Assembly: GCF_900199545.1 (NCBI RefSeq)
Contig: NZ_LT962671.1
Span: forward strand, 1,263,145 to 1,327,144
Length of the DNA stretch: 64,000 nt
Origin: Raoultibacter massiliensis
GTDB taxonomy: Bacteria; Actinomycetota; Coriobacteriia; Coriobacteriales; Eggerthellaceae
Direction: 5' to 3'
Part shown: positions 8,363 to 17,414 of the stretch, one piece after another
Layout: every line of letters starts with the position of its first letter
Position numbering within the stretch: position 1 is the stretch's first letter
Notes under the pieces: generated by a model
Databases searched by the model: none
Seen by the model: the letters and a program-made list of their open reading frames with translations, nothing else
Told to the model about the DNA's origin: nothing
Translations under genes and position numbers: made by a program

Positions 8363-8785
8363 ATGCCAGAGCCTTCAGCTCCTATGGTATGCGACGGGGC
8401 GCCGATCGAGGAAGTTCGCGCTTTCTTCGCCGACGACCGATTCGCAACCCAGGCGTGCAGAGCCGAGATAATCGAAGCGCGTAAAGGCCATGCCGTCTGC
8501 GAATGCCCTCTCGAACCCATCCACCGCAACGCCATGGGCGGCGTTATGGGCGGTGCCATTTTCACGCTCGCCGATTTCGCCCTCGCCGTCGCATCGAACG
8601 TCGGCGAATCCCCCACGGTCTCGGTAAGCAACTCGATCGAGTTCATATCGACGGTGAAAGGAAGCAGGCTCATCGCAACCTGCGAGGCGGACAAATCGGG
8701 GCGCTCTTTAGGATTCTACACCGTTACTGTGGAAGACGACCTCGGCAGATGCATCGCAAAGATGACGGCCACCTGCTACCGCTGA
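8363..8785 (+). CDS. PaaI-type hotdog thioesterase
   Basis: This 140-residue single-domain hotdog protein of the PaaI/YbgC-like acyl-CoA thioesterase superfamily has the conserved stretch HRNAMGGVMGGAIFTLADFA and a beta strand with SISF-like NSIEFISTV. It is predicted to hydrolyse an acyl- or aryl-CoA in the cytoplasm. The ATG at 8363 is chosen because GGAGG lies six bases before it; the nearby ATG at 8351 would contain that ribosome site. It probably shares a transcript with the repeat protein 13 bp upstream and is followed by a strong terminator. Confidence 0.87.
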   Translation: MPEPSAPMVCDGAPIEEVRAFFADDRFATQACRAEIIEARKGHAVCECPLEPIHRNAMGGVMGGAIFTLADFALAVASNVGESPTVSVSNSIEFISTVKGSRLIATCEADKSGRSLGFYTVTVEDDLGRCIAKMTATCYR

Positions 8786-8830
8786 CAACGCTCTTTTCGA
8801 CAATCGCTTCTCAAGCATACCGGCAAACGG

Positions 8831-8874
8831 AAAAGCGCGGATCCCGACTACCGATCGGGGTCCGCGCTTTTTTA
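8831..8874 (+). terminator. Rho-independent terminator
   Basis: A long stem (AAAAGCGCGGATCCCGA with TCGGGGTCCGCGCTTTT, one G-T pair) is followed by a T-run. It ends the repeat protein-thioesterase unit. Confidence 0.9.
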
Positions 8875-8909
8875 AATTCCGCTACCCGGTAATCATTCGG
8901 CATTCTGTC

Positions 8910-8950
8910 TTGATTATTCTATAGTTCTATAATAATATAAATATAGAATA
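8910..8950 (+). promoter_or_regulatory. AT-rich promoter of the molybdoenzyme operon with inverted repeat
   Basis: A TTGATT box (8910-8915) and TAATAT (8933-8938) are spaced by 17 bp. Perfect 9-bp arms TATTCTATA (8915-8923) and TATAGAATA (8942-8950) flank the -10. The region is far more AT-rich than its surroundings. The repeat overlaps the promoter, as expected for a repressor or activator site. The leader to the first start codon is about 140 nt. Confidence 0.6.
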
Positions 8951-9083
8951 TTTGCGGGGGAGAGAGAAAGGGATGTTCGAATCGAAGCCGCAATGTTCTC
9001 GCGCCGTCTCGGCCATCCCGCTTTATCGGGACAGCGCATACTGTGATAAGTGGAGCTTCGCAGCTCAACGAAAGGGGGATTCT

Positions 9084-9905
9084 ATGTCGCGATACGGCAT
9101 GGTAATCGACATGACGCGGTGCTCTGGGTGCCAGACCTGCGTAATCACCTGCCAGATGAACAACAACCAGAGGCCCGGCGTTGCCTGGAGCTCGGTCGAT
9201 ACGATCGAGTTGGGAACATGGCCCGAAGCGGATCGCTTCGCCCTTCCCCACGCGTGCATGCATTGCGAAAACGCGCCGTGCGTACACGTCTGCCCGACCG
9301 GAGCGAGCGTGCAGCGGGAAAACGGCATCGTGACCATCGACTACGACGCGTGTCTCGCGTGCGGAGCCTGCCTGATGGTCTGCCCTTACGACGCGCGCAC
9401 CATAAGCTTCCGCGATGCCTGGTACTTCGATGCCGATGCGCCTGCTCCGTACGAATCGTACGGCACGCCGCATTCGGATGTCGCCGAGAAATGCATCTTC
9501 TGCGCCGATCGCGTCGAGAACGGACTTATGCCGCACTGCGTCGACGCATGCCCGAACGCCGCACGGATCTTCGGCGATATCGATGATCCGAACAGCGATG
9601 TCAGTGCCTACATCGAATCGTCAGGAGCCGAAGAGCTCCGCGGCACATCGGTGTATTATGTCAAGGGGGATCATAATATCAGCCTTCGCGAAACGCTTAT
9701 GACCACCGCTTCCGACGTGCCCTCGCTCTTGCTCGACGAACCCGTCGCAACGCCGCAGGGCGAACAGCAAGGAGCCAACATGGCCGTCATCGGCGCCGCC
9801 GGCGTCGCCGTAGCGGCCGCAGCTGCGGGGATCGGGTTTGCAGCGGGTAACAGCCGCGGAAAGAAGAAAGCCCTTGCGGGCGTCGAAGGAAAGGACGGTG
9901 ACTAG
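9084..9905 (+). CDS. Four-cluster Fe-S electron-transfer subunit (DmsB/PsrB type), C-terminally anchored
   Basis: This 273-residue subunit carries electrons between the quinone-linked membrane subunit and the molybdoenzyme. It has the four Cys groups of the family: CSGCQTC...C, CMHCENAPC...C, CLACGAC...C and CIFC...HC...C, giving four [4Fe-4S] clusters. Usual DmsB/PsrB proteins end near 200 residues. This one continues with a linker, a Val/Ala/Gly-rich membrane helix (about residues 233-254) and a Lys/Arg-rich tail. There is no own signal peptide. The start at 9084 has AAAGGGGG upstream. It is the first gene of the operon and a paralogue of the gene at 12976. Confidence 0.9.
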   Translation: MSRYGMVIDMTRCSGCQTCVITCQMNNNQRPGVAWSSVDTIELGTWPEADRFALPHACMHCENAPCVHVCPTGASVQRENGIVTIDYDACLACGACLMVCPYDARTISFRDAWYFDADAPAPYESYGTPHSDVAEKCIFCADRVENGLMPHCVDACPNAARIFGDIDDPNSDVSAYIESSGAEELRGTSVYYVKGDHNISLRETLMTTASDVPSLLLDEPVATPQGEQQGANMAVIGAAGVAVAAAAAGIGFAAGNSRGKKKALAGVEGKDGD

Positions 9906-9906
9906 C

Positions 9907-12132
9907 ATGGTCGCCCAAAGAAACTCTCGCGTTTTCGGCACGATTTCCCGACGCTCTTTCATCGGAGCGGCGGCGCTTGGAGCCGCGGCCATCACAGCAG
10001 GGGGGCTCGAGACGGCAAACCCGAAAACGGCGCATGCGGCCGATGACGGCGGCGAAACGCACTGCTACACTTCATGCCCGATGTGCAACCAATCGGTGTT
10101 CTGCGGGCTGAAAGGCACCGTCAAAGACGGCAAGCTCGTCCGCGTCGAAGGGAACGATCAGCACTCCAAGCCAAAACCCTGCCTCAAGGGGCTTACGAGC
10201 CTGCAATACCTCTACGATCCGAACCGGTTGCTCTACCCTCTCAAACGCACCAACCCGAACAAGGGCATCGGCGAAGATCCTCAGTGGGAGCGCATAAGCT
10301 GGGACGAGGCGCTTGAAACCATAGCCGCCGAATTCAACAAGGCGAAAGAGACGTACGGCGCACCCTCGGTCACCTTTCACTCGGGCGATCCGAAAGAGCA
10401 CCTACCCCTGTTTCAGCGCGTGGCAGCCCTGTTCGGCACGCCGAACGTTTCATGGGGCGGCGCCCAATGCGCATTCGCGCTCGCAATGTCGGGGATTCTG
10501 TGCTACGGCACAACCGTGACCACGATGCCGAGCGCGGAAACGAATGTGCATCTCCAATGGGGTTCCAACATCGCCTGGTCGCTGTATCCGCAGCCGACCG
10601 CCTACAAGGGCATGCTCGACGCGAAGAAGGCGGGGTGCAAATACATCGTCATCGACACGCGCATGACACCGACCGCCGTGCAGCTTGCCGATATCTACAT
10701 GCAGCCGCGCCCCGGTTCAGATGGAGCGCTTGCACTTGCCATGGCAAACGTGATCATAGAAGAAGATCTGTACGATCACGATTTCGTTGAGAATTGGACC
10801 GAAGGATTCGACGAGTATCGAGATTACGTAAAGGAGTTCACGCCAGAGAAAGCGGAGGAGATCACCTGGGTGCCCGCCGACCAGATACGCGAAGCCGCGC
10901 ACATGTGGGCCGAAGCAGGCCAAGGCACCATGTGGGTCAGCCCTCATTCGACAACGCATCACTCCAACGGCGTTCAGAGCACACGCGCCATCACATTGCT
11001 CTTGGCACTCATGGGCTACTGGGATCGCGAAGGTTGCCGCAAAGTCACCCCGGGCGTCACGGGAACCGCCGATGCCGCATTCAGGCTCACCGACGTTTCG
11101 GGCCCCTTGCTCGACCAGCGGGCGGGAGTCGATCGCTGGCCGGTGTGGTCGGCTATGTCGACGTACTACCAGAACAACGGTCTGCTCGAATACATCAACG
11201 ACGGAATCATTCACGCCGGCGTGTTCCTGGGAACGAACCTCATGAACTTTCCGCAGACCCAGTTGATCCAAGAAGCCGTATCGACGCTCGACTTCGCCGT
11301 CGCAGTCGACATGCATCTCAACCCGTGGACCCACGACTACATGGACATGGTTCTCCCGGCGGCTGTTTGCTGGGAGCGCATCGCCCCCTTCCAAGCCCAG
11401 CCGAACGGCATCATCGGCAGCCAAGCCGCCATGGAACCCGCAGGAGAGGCACGCGAGGACTGGCAGTTCCTGCTCGATTTGGGCTGTGCGCTCGGCTTCG
11501 AGGAGGAGTGCTTCCACGGCGATCTCAAAGCCGCCATGCAAGCCTACCTCGATGCCGGGGGGTCGGGAGCTACCGTCGATGATATCCAGAACGCACTGCC
11601 AGGCGTATACGAACTGCCTCTATCTGGTGAATGGGCTCCGAAGCAGTATGAGCAAAACGGCTTCGCCACCCCATCGGGAAAGATCGAATTCAAGTCGGGC
11701 ATGCTTGAGAAATTCGGGTTCGACGGGCTTCCCATCTACGAAGAGCCCCACATCAGCCCCATTTCAACGCCCGACCTGACCAAGCAATACCCGCTGATCC
11801 TCACGACGGGAAACCGCGTTCCCTGGTACGTTCACAGCAAGTATCGCCACACTCCCTGGCTCAACCAATTCATGCCCGAACCCATCGTGAACATGAGCCA
11901 CGAGGATGCCGAGGCACGCGGTCTGGCCGAGGGCGATGCGGTCAGGATCTACAACCAGTTCGGCGAAGTGCGGTTCAAAGTCGCCATCACCAACATGATG
12001 CATCCCGGCAACGTAGAGATCCTCCATGGATGGGAGCAGGCGAACTCCTGCCTCCTCATCGATCGGGTATTCGATCCGATTTCAGGCTTCCCCAGCTTCA
12101 AGGACGCCCTATGCGAGATCGAGAAGGCATAA
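9907..12132 (+). CDS. Molybdopterin oxidoreductase catalytic subunit (PsrA/PhsA-like)
   Basis: This 741-residue Tat-exported enzyme of the DMSO reductase superfamily has the twin-arginine signal at residues 15-20 (RRSFIG). An N-terminal [4Fe-4S] site is formed by Cys53, Cys57, Cys60 and Cys92. The bis-MGD domains follow, and the C-terminal cofactor-binding domain contains TTGNRVPWYVHSKYRHTPWL. The candidate molybdenum ligand is Cys188 (WGGAQCAFA), as in polysulfide/thiosulfate and arsenate reductases, rather than the Ser of DMSO reductase. Size and companion genes fit a Psr/Phs-type complex; the real substrate is unknown. It begins one base after the stop of the first Fe-S gene and would sit on the outer face of the membrane. 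Confidence 0.9.
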   Translation: MVAQRNSRVFGTISRRSFIGAAALGAAAITAGGLETANPKTAHAADDGGETHCYTSCPMCNQSVFCGLKGTVKDGKLVRVEGNDQHSKPKPCLKGLTSLQYLYDPNRLLYPLKRTNPNKGIGEDPQWERISWDEALETIAAEFNKAKETYGAPSVTFHSGDPKEHLPLFQRVAALFGTPNVSWGGAQCAFALAMSGILCYGTTVTTMPSAETNVHLQWGSNIAWSLYPQPTAYKGMLDAKKAGCKYIVIDTRMTPTAVQLADIYMQPRPGSDGALALAMANVIIEEDLYDHDFVENWTEGFDEYRDYVKEFTPEKAEEITWVPADQIREAAHMWAEAGQGTMWVSPHSTTHHSNGVQSTRAITLLLALMGYWDREGCRKVTPGVTGTADAAFRLTDVSGPLLDQRAGVDRWPVWSAMSTYYQNNGLLEYINDGIIHAGVFLGTNLMNFPQTQLIQEAVSTLDFAVAVDMHLNPWTHDYMDMVLPAAVCWERIAPFQAQPNGIIGSQAAMEPAGEAREDWQFLLDLGCALGFEEECFHGDLKAAMQAYLDAGGSGATVDDIQNALPGVYELPLSGEWAPKQYEQNGFATPSGKIEFKSGMLEKFGFDGLPIYEEPHISPISTPDLTKQYPLILTTGNRVPWYVHSKYRHTPWLNQFMPEPIVNMSHEDAEARGLAEGDAVRIYNQFGEVRFKVAITNMMHPGNVEILHGWEQANSCLLIDRVFDPISGFPSFKDALCEIEKA

Positions 12133-12238
12133 CGGCCCGATCGCAACGCGACTGAACCTTCGGGGTCGCGCAACCCGCACGATCCCGAAGGATTCGATCG
12201 AACGACGCAACGCCCATCCAGTCCGAGAAAGGAACATC

Positions 12239-12895
12239 ATGAGCGCGGAACTGATTGCAACCCTCGAAGAACGAGCCGCAACCTACGGCTTGCTTGCCCG
12301 GCTCTTCAATCGGGAGATCGACGAAGATCTCCTCGAAAATCTGGGCAGCCTGCCCCTCGGCGGCGAAACACCAGCAGGCTCGCCATGCGAGGGCGCGCGC
12401 CTCATGCAGGCGTACCTCGATGCAAGCGGATCCGATGCCATTACCGAGCTCGCAGTCGATTTTGCACGGCTCTTCATCGTGAGGACGGCGCGCACAAAAA
12501 ACGCGTCCTATCCCTTCGAATCCGTGTACACCTCAACCGATCGGACCATCATGGGCGATGCGCGAGACCGCGTGCTCGCAGCCTACCGAAGCGAGGGGCT
12601 CGACAAGAGCCCCTCGTGGAAGCTCGCCGAAGACCACGTTTCGCTCGAGCTCGAATTCGAGCAACTGCTCTGTTCGCGGGCAGGCACCGCACTCGCAGAC
12701 GGCAACGAGGCGGAAGGGCGGCGGCTCCTCGTCAAACAGCGTGAATTCCTCGACGACCATTTGCTCGTCTGGACGCCGATGTTCGCCGAAGCCATGCAGG
12801 TCGGTGCGAAGACCGACTTCTACCGAGGACTCGGATCTTTCTTGCTTGAGTTTCTTCAAGATGACAGGAAGCATCTTGCCGAGATAGCCGACTGA
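12239..12895 (+). CDS. TorD/DmsD-family molybdoenzyme chaperone
   Basis: This 218-residue all-helical cytoplasmic protein is of the TorD/DmsD/NarJ type. It has the typical AxxYGLLARLF start, the central DFARLF segment, and an E-x-D-H-x-x-x-E motif (AEDHVSLELEFEQ). Such chaperones bind the Tat signal of the partner enzyme and hold it until the molybdenum cofactor is inserted. The partner here is the catalytic subunit encoded directly upstream. The ATG at 12239 is preceded by GAAAGGAA. The open frame extends further upstream across the gap but has no ribosome site. Confidence 0.9.
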   Translation: MSAELIATLEERAATYGLLARLFNREIDEDLLENLGSLPLGGETPAGSPCEGARLMQAYLDASGSDAITELAVDFARLFIVRTARTKNASYPFESVYTSTDRTIMGDARDRVLAAYRSEGLDKSPSWKLAEDHVSLELEFEQLLCSRAGTALADGNEAEGRRLLVKQREFLDDHLLVWTPMFAEAMQVGAKTDFYRGLGSFLLEFLQDDRKHLAEIAD

Positions 12896-12975
12896 CCGAC
12901 GGTCAACGAGCATCGGGGCAGCCATCCTGCTATGTGATAAGATGGCGGAAGCGATTGCGGCGCAAGGAGGCTGCC

Positions 12976-13779
12976 ATGACGAGATACGGAATGGCCATCA
13001 ACATGGATCAATGCATAGGCTGCCAAACATGCGTGGTATCGTGCCAGCTCAACAACGCTCTTCGACCCGGCTCGTCAAGAAACAGCATCGATCGCGTAGA
13101 GCGGGGTCGATGGCCTAACGGAGATCTCTTCTTCTTTCCCCATGCGTGCATCCACTGCGACGAGCCCCTCTGCGTAAAAGTATGCCCCACGGGAGCGAGT
13201 TCAAAGCGAACAGACGGCATCGTGGCGATCGATCACGAGCTCTGCATCGGCTGCGGCGTATGCATTACCGCCTGCGAGTTCGGAGCCCGGTCGATCGGCA
13301 CGCAGGACGAATGGCACTACGGTGCGAAAGACCCCGCTCCCTACGAGGCCGAGGGAATGCAGCCCGTCAACGTAGCCGACAAGTGCACCTTCTGCTCCGA
13401 CCGCATCGATGCAGGGCTTCAACCAGCGTGCGTGAGCGACTGCGTTGCAGGCATCCGGGTATTCGGCGACCTCGACGATCCGAACAGCGCCGTCAACGCA
13501 TACATCAGAGAGCATCGATGCGTCTGCTCGCCCGATTCGGCGGTGTACTACGGTCGAGGCACACGGGACCTCGACGTGCGAGAGCACATAACCGAAACCT
13601 ACTACCGATCGGCAAAAGCCGATCGGGAGGGCCAAAAGCCGCAGGAGGTCCGGGGGAACCTTGCCATCGTAGGCATCGCAGGAGCAGCGACGGCGGCGGC
13701 TGTTGCGGGGCTCGGCGTTTCGGCGCGGAACAGCAGGAAGAAAGGAAAGCGAAACCCAAAATCCGAGGATCGTCGGTAA
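12976..13779 (+). CDS. Second four-cluster Fe-S subunit (DmsB/PsrB type), C-terminally anchored
   Basis: This 267-residue paralogue of the product at 9084 has the same order of motifs: CIGCQTC, CIHCDEPLC, CIGCGVC and CTFC...C. The same C-terminal extension is present: linker, hydrophobic Ala/Gly/Val helix (about residues 227-249), then a strongly basic tail. It has no signal peptide. The start at 12976 has AAGGAGG upstream. Two such subunits in one operon suggest either a relay of eight clusters or alternative partners for the NrfD-like or catalytic subunit. Confidence 0.9.
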   Translation: MTRYGMAINMDQCIGCQTCVVSCQLNNALRPGSSRNSIDRVERGRWPNGDLFFFPHACIHCDEPLCVKVCPTGASSKRTDGIVAIDHELCIGCGVCITACEFGARSIGTQDEWHYGAKDPAPYEAEGMQPVNVADKCTFCSDRIDAGLQPACVSDCVAGIRVFGDLDDPNSAVNAYIREHRCVCSPDSAVYYGRGTRDLDVREHITETYYRSAKADREGQKPQEVRGNLAIVGIAGAATAAAVAGLGVSARNSRKKGKRNPKSEDRR

Positions 13780-13831
13780 AGAACCCCGATAAGCACCTCG
13801 ATCATTACAGGGAAAGGCGGGATTGGTAACC

Positions 13832-14713
13832 GTGTTCGACAGCTCCATCGTATGGTATCTGTTTCTTGGCGGCACAGGGGCGGGCATGCTCGCCGTTCTC
13901 GCAGGTGCCGATATCCTGTTCTGGCTGGCAGGACGTCCGAGCGGGCGCGATCGGCTCGCTTGGACGTCCTGCCTCGCGAGACCGCTCTTTGCACGGGGCC
14001 TTCCGATCGCATCCCTCCTTCTCATCGTGGGAGCCTTCAGTCTTCTGATCGACCTCGGTCATCCAGAGCGGTTCTTTTACGTGATCCTCCACCCTACCGT
14101 CTCCGTCCTCACCTTCGGATCCTACGCACTGGCGGCGGCCGTCCTCTGCGCCGTCTTTCTCAGTTCGATAGCCCTGTTCAACTTGACCCGCATTGCACCG
14201 ACCATCATCCGCATCGTCGAGGTCATCGCTGTGGCGCTGGGGTTTTCCATGATGGCGTATACGGGGGTATTCCTTGCGAACATCGACTTCATCCCCCTCT
14301 GGAACAATCCGTTTCTGCCCGTTCTTTTCACGTTCTCGTCGCTTTCATGCGGAATCATGTGCATGGCGTCCTGCGCGCTGTTCGAACAACCGGATAGGAG
14401 AAACGTCCTGATTGCCGCGTTTGCGAAAGCCGATGCCGCCGTAATAATCCTCGAAATCGTCAGCTTGGGCGCCTATATCGCATACGGATTGCTCGTACAG
14501 ACGGAAGCGCAAGCAATCGACCGCTTGCTTGCAGGCGATACCGCCCGGCTCTTCTGGATAGGATTTGCCTGCATTGGCGCGCTTCTGCCTTTGGCTTTCG
14601 AAGCGGCTTCCACTAGAATAGGCACTACCGCATTGCCCGCCTTGGCAATCCCCCTCGTCCTCATTGGCGGCTATCTCTTGCGGTACTGCATGGTCAACGC
14701 GCCGTACGGATAA
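13832..14713 (+). CDS. NrfD/PsrC-type quinone-linked membrane subunit
   Basis: This roughly 293-residue integral membrane protein has eight or so predicted helices, the architecture of NrfD/PsrC/DmsC subunits that exchange electrons with menaquinone. The opening WYLFLGGTGAGMLAVLAG matches the family start, and the second loop has LIDLGHPERFFYV, a conserved NrfD feature. The GTG at 13832 is preferred because GGCGGGA lies nine bases upstream; a TTG at 13823 is too close to it. It closes the molybdoenzyme operon as the membrane anchor. Whether quinol is oxidised or quinone reduced depends on the unknown substrate. Confidence 0.88.
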   Translation: MFDSSIVWYLFLGGTGAGMLAVLAGADILFWLAGRPSGRDRLAWTSCLARPLFARGLPIASLLLIVGAFSLLIDLGHPERFFYVILHPTVSVLTFGSYALAAAVLCAVFLSSIALFNLTRIAPTIIRIVEVIAVALGFSMMAYTGVFLANIDFIPLWNNPFLPVLFTFSSLSCGIMCMASCALFEQPDRRNVLIAAFAKADAAVIILEIVSLGAYIAYGLLVQTEAQAIDRLLAGDTARLFWIGFACIGALLPLAFEAASTRIGTTALPALAIPLVLIGGYLLRYCMVNAPYG

Positions 14714-14761
14714 GGTTGACCGAACGATGATTACGGAAACCGATATGAAAGTGAGTACAGG

Positions 14762-15139
14762 GTGGCGCTTTTCGAGTTAGACGAACATAGCGGCATCCCT
14801 ATCTGGATCCAGCTTCGCAATCGGCTCATGTACCTCATCGATTCGGGGCATTACAAAAACGGCGACAGGCTTCCGACGGTACGGGCGCTCGCCGCCGATC
14901 TCAACGTGAACTACCATACCGTCAACAAGGTGTACACAAGCCTCGAACACGACGGGTACATCAGCTCGAAACGCGGACGGGGAGCCTTTGTCGAGAAGAT
15001 CGCAGCCGACGATGACGGAATCGATATCTCGGGAGACGTCATCCTGGCCGAAGGCATCAGACAATGCCTCGAGCTGGGTATGACGGTCGAAGATGTGAAG
15101 AAGCGATTCAGCAAAGCGTTAGAGGGATTCGAGCAGTAG
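14762..15139 (+). CDS. GntR-family regulator, YtrA type
   Basis: This 125-residue protein has an N-terminal winged helix-turn-helix of the GntR class (IPIWIQLRNRLMYLIDSG; LPTVRALAADLNVNYHTVNK) and only a short helical tail, as in the YtrA subgroup that lacks a large ligand-binding domain. YtrA regulators often control the transporter or membrane genes beside them. The start is GTG at 14762 with a modest AAGTGAG upstream. It lies 48 bp after the NrfD-like gene and 52 bp before the SPFH gene, so it may regulate either. Confidence 0.88.
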   Translation: MALFELDEHSGIPIWIQLRNRLMYLIDSGHYKNGDRLPTVRALAADLNVNYHTVNKVYTSLEHDGYISSKRGRGAFVEKIAADDDGIDISGDVILAEGIRQCLELGMTVEDVKKRFSKALEGFEQ

Positions 15140-15191
15140 CGCCCGAACCGCCCGCAAACCATCCAACCACGTGCGAACCAGGGAAGAAGCC

Positions 15192-16160
15192 ATGAACCGT
15201 ACGAAAAACCTTGCAGATCAACCAACCGAACGAACCTCGGACCGCAAAACGGCGCTCGCCGAACCGCCGAACGCATTCATACCTGCGAAGGCAACTCGCA
15301 GCGGGGCAACGCTGTTTGCGATCGTCCAAGCGACAATCGTGTTCGCGCTCATCGTCGCAGTATCCTATTTCGGCTTCGGCGCGCTCACCCTTTGGACTCT
15401 CGTCATCGCGCTCATCGTAGCCGTTGCCGCCTCCATGACGATCCACATCGCCATGGAATGGGAGCGAATCGTGATCTTCCGCTTCGGCGCGTTCAACCGC
15501 GTTGCGGGGCCGGGGCTTATTTTCATGATTCCGGTCATCGAGCAAGCGGCGTGCCGCATCGACATGAGAACGATCGCAACGACGTTCGGCGCCGAGAAAA
15601 CCCTCACGTCAGACCTCGTTCCCGTCGATATCGACGCCGTGCTTTTCTGGATGGTCTGGGATGCCGAAAAGGCATGCGTGGAGGTGGAGGACTACAGCGC
15701 AGCCGTGCTCTACATAGCGCAGACCGCCATGCGCGATGCCATCGGCCGCGCAAGCGTCGCCGAGGTTGCCCTCAGCAGAGACCAGCTCGACAAAGAACTC
15801 AAAGAAGTGATCGAGCGGGAAACCGAACCCTGGGGCATCGCCATCCTCTCGGTGAAGATTCGCGATATCGTCATCCCCGAAGAGCTGCAAGACGTCATGT
15901 CGCTTGAGGCGCAAGCGGAACGGGAGAAGAACGCGCGCCTCGTCCTGGCAAGTGCCGAGCAGGACATATCGGAGATGATCTCGGCATCGAGCCAGGTATA
16001 CGAAGGAAACGAGAACGCTCTCAAGATTCGAACCATGCATCTTCTCTACGAAAGCATCAAGAAATCAGGCGGCACCGTGGTGACCGTACCCTCATCCTTG
16101 AGCGACGGCATCGGCTCGCCGGCTCAGGATGCCCTGAAAAACCTCGGCGATAAGAAATAG
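15192..16160 (+). CDS. SPFH/stomatin-like membrane protein (slipin)
   Basis: This 322-residue protein has two N-terminal hydrophobic segments (about 42-90) and then the band 7/SPFH domain, opening with EWERIVIFRFGAFNRVAGPG. It continues to a helical C-terminal part (EAQAEREKNARLVLASAEQ) that normally drives oligomer formation. Stomatin-like proteins form large rings and help organise membrane domains or quality control; no catalytic residues are expected. The start at 15192 is preceded by AGGGAAGAAG. Its partner is often an NfeD protein, which is not present here. It probably belongs to the GntR transcription unit. Confidence 0.88.
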   Translation: MNRTKNLADQPTERTSDRKTALAEPPNAFIPAKATRSGATLFAIVQATIVFALIVAVSYFGFGALTLWTLVIALIVAVAASMTIHIAMEWERIVIFRFGAFNRVAGPGLIFMIPVIEQAACRIDMRTIATTFGAEKTLTSDLVPVDIDAVLFWMVWDAEKACVEVEDYSAAVLYIAQTAMRDAIGRASVAEVALSRDQLDKELKEVIERETEPWGIAILSVKIRDIVIPEELQDVMSLEAQAEREKNARLVLASAEQDISEMISASSQVYEGNENALKIRTMHLLYESIKKSGGTVVTVPSSLSDGIGSPAQDALKNLGDKK

Positions 16161-16251
16161 CGCTCGGGCTTCCCGTCTGAAGGCCGAGCCATTCGCCCCC
16201 GACGGATCCGAATGGCAAGAAGCCGTGCGGATCCGTCGGAGTGTCTCGATC

Positions 16252-17310
16252 TCACTTCTCTTCGTTACGGGCGAAGAACCGGCTCGCATTCTCGAAGAAC
16301 ACCTTGTCGGCGAGCGCTTGGCCGAAGTGCTCGCCGATGAGATCGTGGAGCGCCGATACCTTGTCAGCGCTTCCGATCCAGCTCGGTACGTCGCAGCCGT
16401 CGTAGTCGCTGCCGAGAGCAAGCACGTCTTCTCCCCCGACCTCGCATATGCGATCGATGTGCCTGAGCACGTCGTCGCGCGTCGGATCGGCATGGACGTC
16501 GCTGAGGAACTGCGCGCAGTAGTTCAACCCGATGATGCCGCCCGAATCGGCGATGGCGCGAATCTGGGCGTCCTCGAGGTTTCGCTTGTGCCCGCACACG
16601 GCGCGCGCGTTGGAATGCGATGCCGCAAACGGTCGCGTAGCGATATCGCACACGTCCGAAAACCCGCGATCGTTCAGATGCGATACATCGACGACGATCT
16701 TTCGCTCCTCGAGCGCCGACACCACGCGCCTGCCGTAGGGGCTCAGGCCGTGCGCCGTGTCGTGCCCGCTGCCGATCTCGTTTTCCCCATTCCACGTGAG
16801 TGTCAGCATCTTCACCCCCGCTTCGGCGATTCGGTCGACCCGATCAAGCGATCCCCCGTCGAAGAACGCGCCTCCTTCCACCGTGAGCAGCGCGGCGGTT
16901 TTCCCGCCGTCGAGCAGATCTTCGAGCATGCGCGCATCGCAAACCTGCTGCACGCGATCGGCGTGGGCGGCCATTTGACCCTCGAAATAGGCATGAACCT
17001 GTTCGAAAAAGCGCCAGGCGGCATCGCCGCGCAGCTCGTCGGGAATGAACACAGCGAAGCACTGGCACCATCGGTACCGCGCAATCCGGTCGAGCGATAT
17101 ATGCGCGTCGTTGTCGGCGAGCGAGCACATGCGCTCAGGGGAGACATCGGCATCGTGCAAAGCGAACGTCGGGTATTCGGCCGATCGACGCAACGCGAGT
17201 CGGTCGAGCGTATCGCAGTGCAGATCGAACACCTGCAACCGTTTTTCCAAGTCAGTTTCTTCCTGCATCGTTTCGCCCAACCTTGCCTTCAAATCGACTT
17301 CCGCGTTCAT
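16252..17310 (-). CDS. Membrane (renal-type) dipeptidase
   Basis: This 352-residue peptidase M19 zinc enzyme cleaves dipeptides, including some with D-residues. The metal-binding FDLHCDTLD occurs early. Further family signs are TLTWNGENEIGSGHDTAHGL, VDVSHLNDRGF, ASHSNARAVCGHKRNL and GSDYDGCD. The start at 17310 has TGAGGCG just upstream; a second ATG at 17268 is also possible, with the metal motif still intact. It is convergent with the SPFH gene. Imperfect inverted repeats at 16200-16238 lie between the two stops. Confidence 0.92.
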   Translation of the reverse strand: MNAEVDLKARLGETMQEETDLEKRLQVFDLHCDTLDRLALRRSAEYPTFALHDADVSPERMCSLADNDAHISLDRIARYRWCQCFAVFIPDELRGDAAWRFFEQVHAYFEGQMAAHADRVQQVCDARMLEDLLDGGKTAALLTVEGGAFFDGGSLDRVDRIAEAGVKMLTLTWNGENEIGSGHDTAHGLSPYGRRVVSALEERKIVVDVSHLNDRGFSDVCDIATRPFAASHSNARAVCGHKRNLEDAQIRAIADSGGIIGLNYCAQFLSDVHADPTRDDVLRHIDRICEVGGEDVLALGSDYDGCDVPSWIGSADKVSALHDLIGEHFGQALADKVFFENASRFFARNEEK

Positions 17311-17414
17311 CGCGCCTCATTTCAACCGTTCGAACCCTACCAAACACCGAAGGGCCATGCAAGCCGACCCGAACGCAAAACAGGGTCAGGGCGAACCGGG
17401 TAAAGCGCGCCCGC

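Noticed and set aside
16200..16238. Inverted repeat CGACGGATCCG / CGGATCCGTCG between the SPFH and dipeptidase genes
   Set aside because: It has a 17-base loop and no T-run on either side, so I did not call it a terminator; it may still help separate the convergent transcripts.
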